Source: Coix lacryma-jobi var. lacryma-jobi (Eukaryota > Streptophyta > Magnoliopsida > Poales > Poaceae). Taken from it: a stretch of 64,000 nt of DNA. A program made the position numbers and the translations under genes. The notes beneath the pieces are model-generated. The model ran no database searches and had not been told where the DNA came from. It saw only the letters and a program-made list of their open reading frames with translations. The DNA is taken from contig CM019824.1 of the NCBI GenBank assembly GCA_009763385.1, positions 113,478,660 through 113,542,659 on the forward strand. The letters are read 5' to 3'. Below, piece after piece: positions 33,406-45,063 of this stretch (position 1 is its first letter; each line of letters begins with the position of its first letter).

Positions 33406-35655
33406 GCCCCAAGCCTTTCATGGACAGATCGGCGGTTGACTCGAGACTGCCTATACTCAGAATACTGATTACTGCACTCGGGGCAGTCGTTTTTAACAGG
33501 CAGCTTCAAGCCTTCGTTCCAACAATACTGGAAAAACGAGCATTCCCAATGAGACCGTTCCTGTTCCCTCGTATCTTCTCGTTCTTCCCGGTACATCTCT
33601 TCTTTGTACCTTCGCTGTTTCTCTAGGAACTTTCGTTCTTCATAAAAGCCTCTGCTTCTGGTACCGTTCCTGTTCCCGACGCCATTTATTCAACAAGATG
33701 CGTGTCGTGACCCTGGGTCTGGAAGTTCCACCTGTCTCAGTTCGGCTATTCTGGAACCGAACCCTCTGCTGAAGCTCTTTATTTGTAATCTGCCGATCAG
33801 GGTCAACAACACCAGCTTCCTTTGCTCTACCAGAAGTTAAAACTTTCATTCTGTTCTTACCCCCAAAATCGGCTGCATTGATCATACTGACAGAGAAGGA
33901 CACGGTATTCTGTCCAAAAGGACTACCATCCACTTTCATCTTTCCATCAAACCTCAGGTGTTCGTCTTGGATGGCCTTCTGAATCCGCACTCTAAACACT
34001 CGGCAATCATTTATGGAGTGGGATTTAGTATTGTGGAAACCACAATACTTCTTGTCTTTGACACCCTCAGGAAGCAGCATAGGATAACCTTTCGGCAGCT
34101 TGATGCGCCCTTCCTTCAGCAAGTACTCAAATAATTTATCTGACTTGGAAACATCAAAGTCATATGTACCTTTTTGTTGCCTTAGCCACCGCTGGTTGAC
34201 TTGAGTTGGTTCTTTAGACCAGGTTATCTCGGCTGCAGCTACTTCATCTTCATCATCATATTCATTTGCTTCCTCCAGGAAAGCCTGATACATTTCGGCA
34301 CCTACATCACCCTTCTGGAATTGATTATTCCTTCTGAATCCCTGAGCTTCATTGCTCATCGTCGCCAGCCTTTGGGATAACTGCCCAAGGTCATCAAATT
34401 CCATGCCGAATAGTTTTTCTTTGATACTCGGCAACATGCCAGCTATGGCTATCCCCGGCAATTGGTCATCCGGCAAATTCAAGGAATAGCAGAGATTTTT
34501 GGTTTCCCTGAATCGGCGCAGATACTCTTGCGGCGTTTCGCCGGGTCTCATCTTCAAGCTCATAAGATCGACCAACTTCTTTTCACTGGTTCCCGTAAAG
34601 AAGTATGAGTGGAACTTCTGCTCGAACTCTGCCCATGTATTGATAGAATTCGCCGGCAGAGAATTAAACCAGGGGAAGGCTGGTCCTGTCAACGACAGCG
34701 GGAAATACCGAATCCTCCAAGCTTCATCTGTAGATGCTTCCCCAAGTTGCATCAAGTATCGGCTGATGTGCTCTATAGTGCTGGTATCATCCTGACCCGA
34801 AAACTTGGTGAAATTAGTAGGAGGTTTTACTCTTGGAGGAAGTGCTACCCGATTGTACCATTCTGGGTAGGGGGACTTGTAAGCATATGTCTGATTCTTT
34901 GGCTTTAGGCCGAACTGATTCTGCATCATATCAGCCATCCTGTGCATGATGAGGTCAACACTTGAATCAGGAGCTGTTTGTGCTTGCCCCCCAGTATGTA
35001 GTCCTGCTGAACTCCTGTAGCCCGGATTCGGAAGAGCATTAATCGAGTTATAGTCCATAAACTCCCGATATCCATCTCCAAACATATCTCTCTGTATCCT
35101 GTTCGCCACAGGAGACACTCTAGAAGCAGATTGTGGGACATTCCCTGTTGTGCCGAACGTGAGCTGGCCATAGGTCTGGGGAGGTTGTTGCGTCTCCTGA
35201 GAAACCACTCCACCTGTGCTTGGGCCAGCTCCACTGTTCTCGGCAACCCTCCGACGTTGAGGTATTGGAAACAACAATGGTCCTTGCATCGGACCAGCAA
35301 CTTCTTCAAAGTACTTATCTGCGTTTGGACCGAAAGTATTGACCATAATAGCACGAAAAGTATTTAAGAAAGCCGACTGATGATTAGTCACGGCTCCTGA
35401 TACAACCTTGTGCATTATTTCAGTCATCTTCTGGATAGCTTCTTCTTCACCACCGTCGGGCAGCTCAGGTTGGTGATGAGGAACAACCTTCGGGAACGTC
35501 TGCTTCTGATATACCTTGCCACTTTTATTCTTGGAGAAAGTCTCCAAGCATCTGCGCTAGAATTCATCACAAGCCCGCTGCACCAAATCCTTTGATTCTG
35601 GCGGCAATTCGTCCATGGTCACATCGAAGGTTTGATCCTCACTGATCTCAGGCAT
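33402..35655 (-). pseudogene. Tat-type gag with zinc finger region
   Basis: Translation probably starts at the ATG on the minus strand at 35655, just inside the PBS. A TAG at 35557-35559 breaks the frame after about 32 codons, and the frame then stays open from 35556 to 33640 (about 640 residues). The Retrotrans_gag core is clear (WAEFEQKFHSYFF, then MRPGETPQEYLRRFRETK). A YCGFHNTKSHSINDC segment further on is the usual Tat gag zinc-binding region (C-H-H-C). After a stop or frameshift at 33640 a short frame (33596-33402) carries CSFFQYCWNEGLKLP and CPEC, a second Cys-rich finger typical of this lineage, and then leads to protease. Confidence 0.85.
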
Positions 35656-35670
35656 CTTGAAATGAAATGT

Positions 35671-35688
35671 CCCACCGGGCATGCCAAA
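35671..35688 (-). other. Probable primer binding site of the Tat element
   Basis: On the minus strand TTGGCATGCCCGGTGGG begins a few bases after the 5' LTR end (AAAACA). The position is right for a PBS. I cannot assign the tRNA with confidence. Confidence 0.5.
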
Positions 35689-35691
35689 AAG

Positions 35692-37261
35692 TGTTTTGAC
35701 GCAAAACATGACGCCCTGCGCCAGGCACACAGCAAGCCGAACGAGGCTGGCTTCAATCGGGTGCCCGGAGTATTCCGAATCTAGAAGCGTGCCAGTCGGT
35801 TTGACCTGAGAACCAACAAGGGATAAAAATATGAGAATACCTTGGAACATGCTGGGTGAGACCAGGTAGTTCCATATGTACGGCTTTGAAAGCCAATCAT
35901 GACGGCACACAGCTATAAAAGCTGTTTGTCGAAACAGGTTTATAATGTCATTCGGCAAGTATAAAGATGGAGCTCATAAACATGTTGAATGCCGAACACA
36001 TGAATAACAGAAGGGTAAAAGGGTAATTTGTAAATATAAATCTATTCAAATAACATATGCATAGGCTAATCCAACTAATCTGCCGCACGTTTAGCCTTCA
36101 TGAACCGGTCAAGTATAAACTCAAGCAAAGCTAATCCACCGCATGATACCACTTGCTATAAGTCCACACCACTCCTTATAATTAGATTAATCCACCGCAT
36201 GATACGATCTAATTATAAGAAGCTAAAAGCATACATATATCTGAAAGATCTATAAAAACTCATTACTCATGTAAGCTTATCCAGAGTCGGCAAACTAGCC
36301 AAACTGGGGTCCATGAAGAAGGAACATACAAGCAAAGCATGATTAAACTAATCTAAAACCTGTACCTGCCGCACAGTACCCAGCTCTATCAAAGCCTAAG
36401 CATGGTCGACATGCATGAACCCAAAACATGTGACAATCTAGATTGAAAGTTAATTCGGCCATCATGATCTTATAATTAACGAAGCACAAATAAACTCATG
36501 CAGCAAGGCCGAACAAAGATCAATCTAGATTGGGCAAAGAGTGTTATAGGAATTAAATAAATAAAACATATAACACATGGTAACTTAATGAATCTATTAG
36601 ATCTGCCAAATCTAACAGAGCCGATAACTATTTTTACTGATGACTTAATCCGCCGCATGATACAAGGCCTTGACTAATCGCCGCCATGATAATCAGGCAA
36701 TAAGCAAAAACTTCCTGTCATTAAGCTTAAATCACGCCGCACGATTACTAAGCTTAACTTACGAGACTACTTGCATCAATCTAAATCGACCGCATTGATA
36801 CAGACATGATAGCAAGGTTGCCTGTACTTACGGAGGTCGACGGATCGATGATTCCTCTTGAAGAACTCGACGACACGACTTAGGGACTCGAAAGGTTGGC
36901 ACGGGGCCGGTTGTATTGATATGGTTGTGAACAGTTTTGCAATGGTTGAGGGCTATATTTATACCCTGGACGAAACACGAATCCTAGACAATACGACTTA
37001 AAAAACAAGGAAAGATATAAATCATATTCCTAATCCTTTCAGTGTCTTCCATCGTCACGTATCTTCTCGTGCAAGCCGGCTTTACCTGCATCATCCATTT
37101 CCCGAATGGGGCTACTGCTTCATGAAATAGCCGACCGCGCAGGTATTCACCGAAAGTCTTAAGGACCAAATAGTCGTCCGAATGCTTGCCGAATCCTTCT
37201 CTTCTCTGCTGGCTGGACCCTCCTGTCATATCCTCGTGTGTGCAAAAATCTGGTGTTAACA
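35692..37261 (-). mobile_element. 5' LTR of the non-autonomous Tat element
   Basis: In + coordinates it runs from TGTTTTGACGC to GTGTTAACA (1570 bp). Relative to the 3' LTR it has two extra T's at the start and an extra segment near 36668-36697, next to the GCCGCC(A)TGATA motif region. CAATC follows at 37262-37266. Confidence 0.92.
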
Positions 37262-37266
37262 CAATC

Positions 37267-37670
37267 ACCTGAAAGCGAGCGAATAAACTTTCTATGCTCT
37301 CGCCAGGCATATGTCGAAATTTCTCATACTCTCGCTTGAACGACTCGTAGGGTTGGGTTTTTACTTGAGAGGTTCCCTCACAGAAACGCATGAGGGTAGC
37401 CCAAATCTCCCGAGCCGTGGCGAGGTGAGAAACGCGATCAAACTCACTCATGCTCAAGCATGAGAAAAGAGCATTACGGGCTCGGCTATTGGCATTGTGC
37501 TCATTGATCTGAAACTGAGAGACACGAGCAGCGAAGACCACGTAATCAGCAGAGTTGCAAATATCCCAGATGGAAGCACCCAAACTCCGCAGATAGGCCG
37601 ACATGCGTATCTTCCAATTTGCATAGTTCGTCCCATCGAAAAACGGCGGTTTGCCCACGCCGCGATCCAT
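37267..37670 (-). pseudogene. Copia-C gag, N-terminal part
   Basis: The ATG lies at 37670, 45 bases after the PBS. The UBN2-type gag start is clear (PFFDGTNYANWKIRMSAYL, then AREIWATLMRF and FKREYEKFRHM). It is cut after the segment SLFARFQVI by the Tat element and continues at 27698. The remaining open frame beyond that is translated Tat LTR and not part of gag. Confidence 0.9.
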
Positions 37671-37714
37671 GTCTCCTTCTGGGGATCTAGAACCGGCTAA
37701 GGTGGAAGATCCTT

Positions 37715-37731
37715 AACCCGCTCCGATACCA
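37715..37731 (-). other. Primer binding site of copia-C, tRNA-iMet type
   Basis: The minus strand reads TGGTATCGGAGCGGGTT two bases after the LTR end CCTTCA. It is the same primer type as in copia-A. Confidence 0.85.
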
Positions 37732-37733
37732 AT

Positions 37734-38905
37734 TGAAGGACCGAGAATGCAATAGCAAGGCAACCAGAGGGGGGGGTGAATGGGAGCACAAAAATTTCTC
37801 TCGAAACTTTGGCCTTTTGTCCCCAAAATCAACCCCGAAAGCTTCGATCAAAACCGTGATGCCCACGACCCTTGGAAGAGGGTGGATGATCCCTAGGATC
37901 ACAGCGAGGCACCACAAAGCGATAGCAACCCAAACTCCAAAAGCTCCGGAGCAAGTTCAACCCTCAAAAATCAAGTCCCGAACGTAGATAGACGGCTACG
38001 TTGAGAAACTCTCAAATACCTATGCTAACTAGTAGCAAAGATACCTAGAGAGGTTCCTTGATCAACTCTAGGGCCAAACGAGAAGTCTGGAAACGAAGCG
38101 GAGAAGCCGTGAGAGCAAACCCCACAACAGGAAGACACAGCCAACTCACGGACTGTCCGGACCTGGGATCCCGGACTGTCCGCCCCTACTGCGGACTGTC
38201 CGCTAGGGGATGGCGGACTGTCCGCCGGTCAAAAGTGCAAACACGCACTGGTTCTGAAAGTCACCTGGACAGTCCCGGGCTGTCCGCGGTTTATACCGGC
38301 GGACTGTCCGCGGTTTATACCGGCGGACGGTCCGTCGGTCAACCGAGACCCAAACAGCAAGGACTCGCGGCCACTGGTCTGGCCAAGTCCCCGACGCGCG
38401 GACTGTCCGTGGGAGGAACGGCAGACTGTCCGCGGTTCAAAAAACAGTTGCCCAACAGCACGGAGTCAGGTCACTGGTCTGACCAACCCCGACGCGTGGA
38501 CTGTCCGCGGTACCACCGGTGGACTGTCCGCGGATGAACAGAGAGGGCGATTTCGGTCGCCCCTCTCACGAATCCTCCCAAATCCGAATCAAAACTCAAT
38601 CCCACGTTCCCAAACTTGGAGAAGATGATCACGAGATAGTTAGGAGACTATCCCCAAGAAATCATCCACTCAAAACAACTCAAACACCGGGAAATCGAAA
38701 GGGGAGGAGTATGAACGAAAAAGCGCCATGAAAACAAAATCAACCCGATCTACTTGTTCGTGAGGAGTTAGATGAATTCTTCGGTGGAAATGATCTCCCC
38801 ACTATAAAGAACAAGTTGATTCAAACGGATTTCGCAAGGACGCAGTAGAGAGGGAGATCGAGTGACGGGAAAATCGCGGAGAAACGAAGAACGCGAAGAA
38901 TAACC
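37734..38905 (-). mobile_element. Copia-C 5' LTR, truncated
   Basis: In + coordinates it starts TGAAGGACCG and aligns with 18517-19660 of the 3' LTR, including the palindrome array (38148-38535). It stops at GCGAAGAA (38905), where the sequence jumps to the solo SIRE LTR (AACCCTAGGGTTTAGC). About 1 kb of this LTR is missing, including the sense-start half with the hairpin array. Confidence 0.9.
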
Positions 38906-38952
38906 CTAGGGTTTAGCTGGTTCGCTCTGTAATTAGTTGGGGGGTAGAGTAG
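38906..38952 (+). mobile_element. SIRE-type solo LTR, middle fragment
   Basis: This 47-bp piece corresponds to the reverse complement of about 19910-19953. It carries the left copy of the chromovirus target duplication (AGTAG, 38948-38952). It continues across the chromovirus at 54594. Confidence 0.8.
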
Positions 38953-41900
38953 TGTAACAGAACCGACCAATTTGCACCAGATTAAGCACCGAATCGCTGC
39001 TTTCACAGAGACTACAAGTACTTAAGCTCGTACAAACCCGGTAGTCCGGAAATCTCGAAGGATTTCAAGTCATTCAACTTTAACCAAGATCGTAATAGAT
39101 TAGCGTACATGCCCACAAGGTACATTCAGTTCGCACATAGTTCAAATACATCGGAGTTCGATAGTTATTACAAACCATAGTTTTGAATTCAAGCGGAAGC
39201 AACATAGTTTTGAAACACAAGTCCTTAGTTCACAATACGGTGCCATGTGCCTGATGTCCACAAAAGCATCAGGAAAGATAAGGATTGACCATGCCCATGG
39301 TCTAGTCACTGCCCTCGACGGGATACAGACAGTTCTCACAGTAGCCGAAGAAACACTGCCATCTCTGCAACAACAAGGGATAGCACCCTGAGTACGAGAA
39401 GGTACTCAGCTAGACTTACCCGTCAAAAACCAGAAATAATTGACACCAAGGATTATGCAAGGCTGTATCTGAGGTTGGCCACACTTACCTTTTGCTTAAA
39501 AGCATTTTATTATTAATAATCCTCATTCGAGCATTAGCAGTCACTTTTATGTAATCGCCTGATTATCTAGATTTGCACCTGATCTAGAGCAAACACTTGA
39601 CTACTTATTCAAGCAAGAGTGACTATTTCATCAATAGCCTTTCAGATTCACCAACCATAACCATCATTAATTCCATATATTACTACGGTAACACATGCTC
39701 AGTCAAGTTACTCACTAACCAGGAGCGATGGCGATTATAATCGATTCCTACCAGCTGGGGACAAAATGTCGCACACTCGCCCGACACACCCTGCCAGGCG
39801 GCCGTTGGCGACCACTCAGGAGGTTCGAGAACCCAAATCGCGGGACGGCCATGGACCCTTCTACACCGAGGGTTATCTCAATGCCAGGTCGCTCAAGCTA
39901 TTAACTGCCCACGGATCATGCCAGGTCGATCAGAATAGTTGCCCACGGTACATGTAAGGCCCTGGGTGTTAGGCGTCAACGTCTCCATCACCGGCTCGAA
40001 ACACCTTACTCGGCTTCACGGGAGGTACTCCGACCTACTCCGTTAAGTGATTGACGCGTTCAAAATGACTGAGGTGTGCCTTCGTCGGGTCCTAATCGAC
40101 ACAGACGGGAGACTACTAGCACACAGAACCCATGTCCTGCTGCTCCTACATCCCGCCCGGTCTCCAATTAATTATCACATGGTTATATTCCACGATAGCA
40201 CGAGGCTAAACATGTTTAGTATCCACCTATATGCGGGAGACAGGAAATCACCCGACTTTTACCGGTCTAAGCAGGGCTAAGCATATAATCGAGCCTAGAC
40301 CTAACAGGTATATCAAAGATAATATTTGCAGGTGGACAAGGATAAATAATCAATGCAGCAACGGTATCACACAACTCCTATGACCTAATGCAACAATCAT
40401 ATCAGGTTAACTTGTAAACGGTAATTTGCAAACCGTAGGAGAAAAATGCTCCGGGGCTTGCCTCGCTCGAAGTCGGCGGGGCGGTGATCACGGCACTCCG
40501 GCAGGTCCTCAGCGTCTCCTTCCGGGATCCCCTCCTCGGTTGTCTCCTCCTGACGCTGCTCCTCCGGCGTGTCTTGGGCTTCGACTACCGACCCTGCATG
40601 ATGCGGTACATGAATGAATAACATGAATGCACATGGGATGCACAGTGATGCAACATGGAGTAACAACTCAGGAGATAAGCACATGTCATCTACTGCTACT
40701 TACTAATTAATTTAACATACTACTTACTAAGTCTTGTTGTCACCACATCAAAGTTGCTTAACGGTTTATTACCCTCTAAATATTTGTAGAATTAAATCTA
40801 GTTAATTAGGCCTATAACAGTAACCTATCCTAGGCAGCTTCATAAAAAATCTATAAAAATTACTGGAGATTAATAGTACTTAATCTAATCCTCTGTCCAA
40901 ATTTCATCCCATTTGGACCTAGACTCTATCCCTATGAAAAAGACAAAATCTATCATGAACAGGTGCTTTGAACTACTCACCCTAGCAACAGGTGTCAAAC
41001 AACAGATTTCTTATTTTCCTACTGAACTTCCTAGCATAAGAGCAATGTGCTAAATTCTCAGGTTCATATTCCTCATATTTTAATTATTACAAAATAAACA
41101 AGAAAACAGCATTTAACCATTTTAATACTACTGCTAAAGTATTTCACAAAGCGACCTCATCTTATATTTTCTCTGAAACTACTCCTCCATACAAACCTAA
41201 ACAAAACTGGAATCACATTTTTCCGACTCATACTTGGTTAGTTATGCATTTTCCAAGTTATCAGCACTCTTTAATTTAAATAAATCTACCATAAAAGTAT
41301 TACCAATAATGCAATTAACATCCTTCACAGGTAGATCTAATCATGCTTAACACAACAAAATTTGTTTCACAAGATTTGGACTTAAAATGAGCCTTGCACG
41401 AATTTTGAAGCCTTTACATGGATTCTGCAAAACACACTAAAAAGGGAAACTCAATCCTATACGCTACAGACTTCGGCCGAGGCTCAAGACACGGCTTCGG
41501 CACACCTGGTGCGACTCGCCCGAGGCTCAGACGAAGGCTTCGGCACGTTCAGCGCGATTCGGCTGAGGCCCGAGGCTCAGACACAACTTCCGATTCGCCC
41601 GAGGCACACTGGCAGCCGGCTAACCTATTCGCTGAGGCTATGACTCAACGAGAGACTAACTGACTTGGCTCGACTCGACCGAGGCTTACTGACTTGGCTC
41701 GACTCGACCGAGGCTTACTGACTTGGCTCGACTCGACCGAGGCTTACTGACTTGGCTCGACTCGACCGAGGCTTACTGACTTGGCTCGACTCGACCGAGG
41801 CTCGAGGCGAAGGCTCGGTTCATCCGACTTACCGAGGCCTACGGCAACCAGGCTCTTCCCTTTTCTGCCAGTCGGGGCCCGCTGGTCAGGGCAACCAAGC

Positions 41901-43462
41901 TTCCGAGGCCAGGCTCGGCACGTTACCGCGCGAGGCCAGGCTCGGCAGTCAACGGCGGAGTTTGGCGCCGTGGTCGTTGACCGGCCCTAGCTCGTCGACG
42001 GCGACACTTCGGGCGACACTGAGACCATCGTTGGGTGCGGTTTACGAGACGAACACGACCGACTAACTGGCTGAGCGAGCCAGAGGGATACCGGAGCAAG
42101 CTCGACGGCGGCCATGGCGGAGCGGCGGCTCTGCGACTCGGCGGCGGAAGTCTCCCCGGCGGCTTGCGACTCGGCAAGGCTAGCACTAGCCCACGCAAGA
42201 CCTAAGCTAAGCAACCTATTGGAGCAACTCCCAGGCTTCGGCATCCCCGGCATTGCCCGGCGCGATGCACGGCGGCGGTCCATGACGGACACAGCGCGAC
42301 TGGGCCGTGGTCCGGCGAGCTCAGGGCGCGAGAGGGGTCTCCATTTGACTCTAAGCTACTACGGCGGTAGAGAAGACTAGAACATGGCTCGGTTTGGGAT
42401 GGCTTGGCCGGAGATGACCGGTCCACGTGAAGGTCACGGTGGCGGCCATGGCGGAAGCTTGCGGATGGCGTCCGCTGTTCCGGCAGCTAGAGAGGAAGAG
42501 AGGTGAAACCAACCTTTGCCGGAGAAAAAGGAGGTCACGGCGGAGAAACTGGCGGGAGGAATCGAGCGGCGGTGAGCGGTGGAGCGAGTAATCGCTCGCC
42601 GAGGTTCGGCGGGCGGCGGCGGGAAATGGCGGCGGCGCTTCGCTCTGTGAAGGGGGTGGAGTGGAGTGGAGTGGAGTGGAGTGGACTTTCTGGCTTGCAA
42701 GCTCAAGGCGGACAAGACAAAAGGAACAAGTGCCTGGTGGTGTATTACACCTGGCCAGTTCCCGTCGGGGGAACTCCCGACCGGACGCGGCGGCGTCAGG
42801 CGTCGAGCTCCACGCGGCGGGCATGCACCGAGCTCCTGGGCGTCGTGGCGAGCTTGCAGAGAGCGAGGGGGTGACATGGCGCACGCTGCGCAAAACCGCG
42901 GGCGGCGATGCCGGTGGTTTTGCCGGCCAGCGAGGCGGTCTCGCGGCGGCGGCAGGCTCGGTCGGCGCGGAGGGAGCGGCGCACGCGCGGGAGGGGAAGA
43001 AGAGAGGGACTGACCGGTGGGGTCCACGGTCAAGATAAACTAAAGAGGTTTTGTTTCAAACTTTGATGCTCTATAACTTCTAAACTAGACCGAACTAGGA
43101 AAAGGTCCCAACAGCAAAGTTGCTTGCTTAGAATTTTGTAAGGAACAAATCATCCTTAAGGCTCCAGTCCAAATTCTGTTGTTTAAAAGAAATTTAGTGC
43201 TAAACCATTTTTCTAATGCAAGAAATCCTAACTAAAAAGCTTTTTCTGAGAAAGTGCTTTAAAGCAAAGTTGTTCCCCTCATCAAGATCTACAACTTTGT
43301 TATAAGGCACTTGGTCAGAAACAGTAAGCATAACAAGGTTACACTAGAGACCAAACAAGGACTTAAGCATTCAACAAACATATGCACCTGAAATGATGAG
43401 ATGCTATGCTTATGCCATGCCAAATTATGCATTTAGGGATTGCTTAACACCGGGGTGTTACA
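38953..43462 (-). mobile_element. Chromovirus 3' LTR, 4510 bp
   Basis: Its inner end is confirmed by the PPT at 43464-43475. It is AT-moderate on the outer side and strongly GC-rich at 41430-43030. It contains a 29-bp minisatellite (5 copies, 41663-41801) and a GGAGT microsatellite (42655-42685). The GC-rich ORFs on both strands in this part show no coding signature, and differ between the two LTRs by indels. Confidence 0.93.
41663..41801. repeat. 29-bp minisatellite, five copies, in the chromovirus 3' LTR
   Basis: The unit is CTTGGCTCGACTCGACCGAG followed by GCTTACTGA. Copies are nearly identical and head to tail. The other LTR has six copies (52772-52938). Confidence 0.9.
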
Positions 43463-43463
43463 G

Positions 43464-43475
43464 CCCTCCCCTCCT
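43464..43475 (-). other. Polypurine tract of the chromovirus
   Basis: The minus strand reads AGGAGGGGAGGGC directly before the LTR start TGTAACACC. Confidence 0.85.
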
Positions 43476-43496
43476 AAAGGAATCTCGTCCCGAGAT

Positions 43497-45063
43497 TTAA
43501 GTTACTAACCATTTCTTAAAGAAGTGGGGATATACTTCTCTTAGATAGTCTTCTGTTTCCCAAGTGGCATCTCGATCATCTTGCTCACTCCAAGATACCT
43601 TGTACTGCTTCACTATTCTTCCGCGAGTTATCCTTTCTTTTTCATCAAGCACTCGGTGCGGCTCTACTGAGTAAGTGAGGTCGGATTGTAACTTGTATTG
43701 GCCGGTTGTACTTCTCTTCTGGAACTCGAAGACATTTCTTAATTGTGACACATGGAATAAGGGAATATAGCCTTCAAATGTTCAGGTAACTGTAGTTGAT
43801 AAGCCACTTTTCCCCTCCTTTCCATTATCCTGTAGGGTCCCACAAACCTTGGCGCTAATTTTCTTTTCACGCCAAAACGTTTAACTCCTTTCATGGGTGA
43901 TACTTTCAAATACACATAGTCACCTACTTTGAATTCAAGCGGTCTTCTTCGCTTATCGGCATAGCTCTTCTGTCGAGACTGTGCAGCGGCTATGTTTTGT
44001 TGGATTATTCTAACTTGTTCTTCTGCTTCCTTGACAAAATCATTTCCATAGTAACGACGTTCTCCTGGTTCAACCCAACTTACTGGTGTTCTGCATCTTC
44101 TGCCATACAGAGCTTCAAAAGGTGCCATCTGAATGCTTTCTTGATAACTATTGTTGTAAGCAAATTCTGCTAATGGCAACCACTTCTCCCAAGATCCCTT
44201 TGCTGAAATTACACAGGCTCTTAACATATCCTCTAAAATCTGATTTACCCTTTCCGTTTGCCCTGATGTCTGAGGATGGTAAGCTGAGCTATGGATTAAC
44301 TTAGTACCTAACTCTTTTTGCAGTTTCTCCCAGAATGGTGCGGTAAACTGCGTTCCACGATCCGAAACTATGACCTTGGGTATACCATGTAATCGTACAA
44401 TCTGATTGACATAGATCTCTGCATAGTCCGGTGCTCGATAACAAGTTTTAACTGGTATAAAATGAGCGGTCTTGGTGAGACGATCTACAATTACCCAAAT
44501 CGAATCGTTTCCCTTCGGAGTGGTAGGCAAACCGGTGATAAAGTCCATACTCACTTCTTCCCACTTCCATTCAGGTATTGATAAAGGTTGAAGTGTTCCG
44601 GCTGGCTTCAGGTGAATAGCCTTCACCCGACAACACGTGTCGCATCTGGCTACATATGCGGCAATTTCCTTCTTCATTTTGGTCCACCAAAATCTTGGAC
44701 GCAAATCTTGATACATCTTAGTGCTCCCGGGATGGATAGACAATTTAGAAAGGTGAGCCTCGTCCATGATCTGATTTTTCAGTTCCCTATTCTTGGGTAC
44801 CACTAGGCGATTATCAAACCATAACACTCCCTTATCATCAACTCGGACATGTTTTACGGGTTCAGTGGCAGCCCTTAGCTTTTCTTTGATATGATAGATT
44901 CCCTTGTCTGTTTTTGCCCTTCTAGAATCTGGTCAACTAAGGTGCTCTGCAGCTCGATGTGACGCAGGATCACAGGGTGTACGAGACTAAACTCGTCCTC
45001 TGGTTGTAACCTTAAGTTATTACAATGCGACTTCCGACTCAGAGCATGCATCAGCAACCACAT
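43497..45063 (-). pseudogene. Chromovirus integrase with chromodomain
   Basis: From the N-terminal side it has an HHCC zinc domain (HPGSTKMYQDLRPRFWW, then CDTCCRVK) and a core with DFITGLP, VSDRGTQF and HPQTSGQTERVNQ (D-D-E). Next come a GPY/F-like module (GVKRFG, KLAPRFVGPYRI) and, after a frameshift near 43745, a chromodomain (KQYKVSWSEQDDRDATWE). A break near 44830-44875 separates the RNase H/integrase linker. Chromodomain integrases can direct insertion toward particular chromatin. The frameshifts make this copy inactive. Confidence 0.9.

Larger units (their letters stand above)
27699..37261 (-). mobile_element. Complete non-autonomous Tat-type gypsy element, 9.6 kb
   Basis: The element is bounded by TG...CA LTRs (27699-29235 and 35692-37261) and a perfect CAATC target duplication (27694-27698 and 37262-37266). 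The insertion split a codon region of copia-C gag that rejoins cleanly. In minus orientation the order is LTR, PBS, gag, a zinc finger region, retropepsin, about 3.2 kb lacking RT/RNase H/integrase, PPT and LTR. The 3.2 kb contains two spliced genes on the opposite (+) strand. Tat-lineage elements are known to carry extra ORFs near the 3' LTR, some antisense. Having gag and protease only makes this copy dependent on a partner. Confidence 0.9.
18517..38905 (-). mobile_element. Copia-C, SIRE/Maximus-type copia element with truncated 5' LTR
   Basis: In minus orientation the order is a 5' LTR piece (37734-38905), iMet PBS, gag, protease, integrase, reverse transcriptase, RNase H, a repeat-rich 3' UTR, PPT and a full 3' LTR (18517-20702). 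A complete non-autonomous Tat element (27699-37261) interrupts gag. The long gag with coiled coil and two zinc knuckles, the PPT AAGGGGGAGAT and the overall size point to SIRE/Maximus. Several stops and frameshifts show that it is inactive. Its distal 5' LTR was lost together with adjoining host LTR, so its target duplication cannot be checked. Confidence 0.92.

Noticed and set aside
36984..37260. Extension of copia-C gag into a 228-codon protein
   Set aside because: The last 90 or so codons are translated Tat LTR beyond the insertion point. The real gag continues at 27698.
41418..43038. Several overlapping GC-rich ORFs on both strands (up to 180-200 codons) in the chromovirus LTRs
   Set aside because: They overlap each other in opposite frames, differ between the two LTR copies by frameshifting indels, and contain the minisatellite and GGAGT repeat. 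GC content alone explains their openness.
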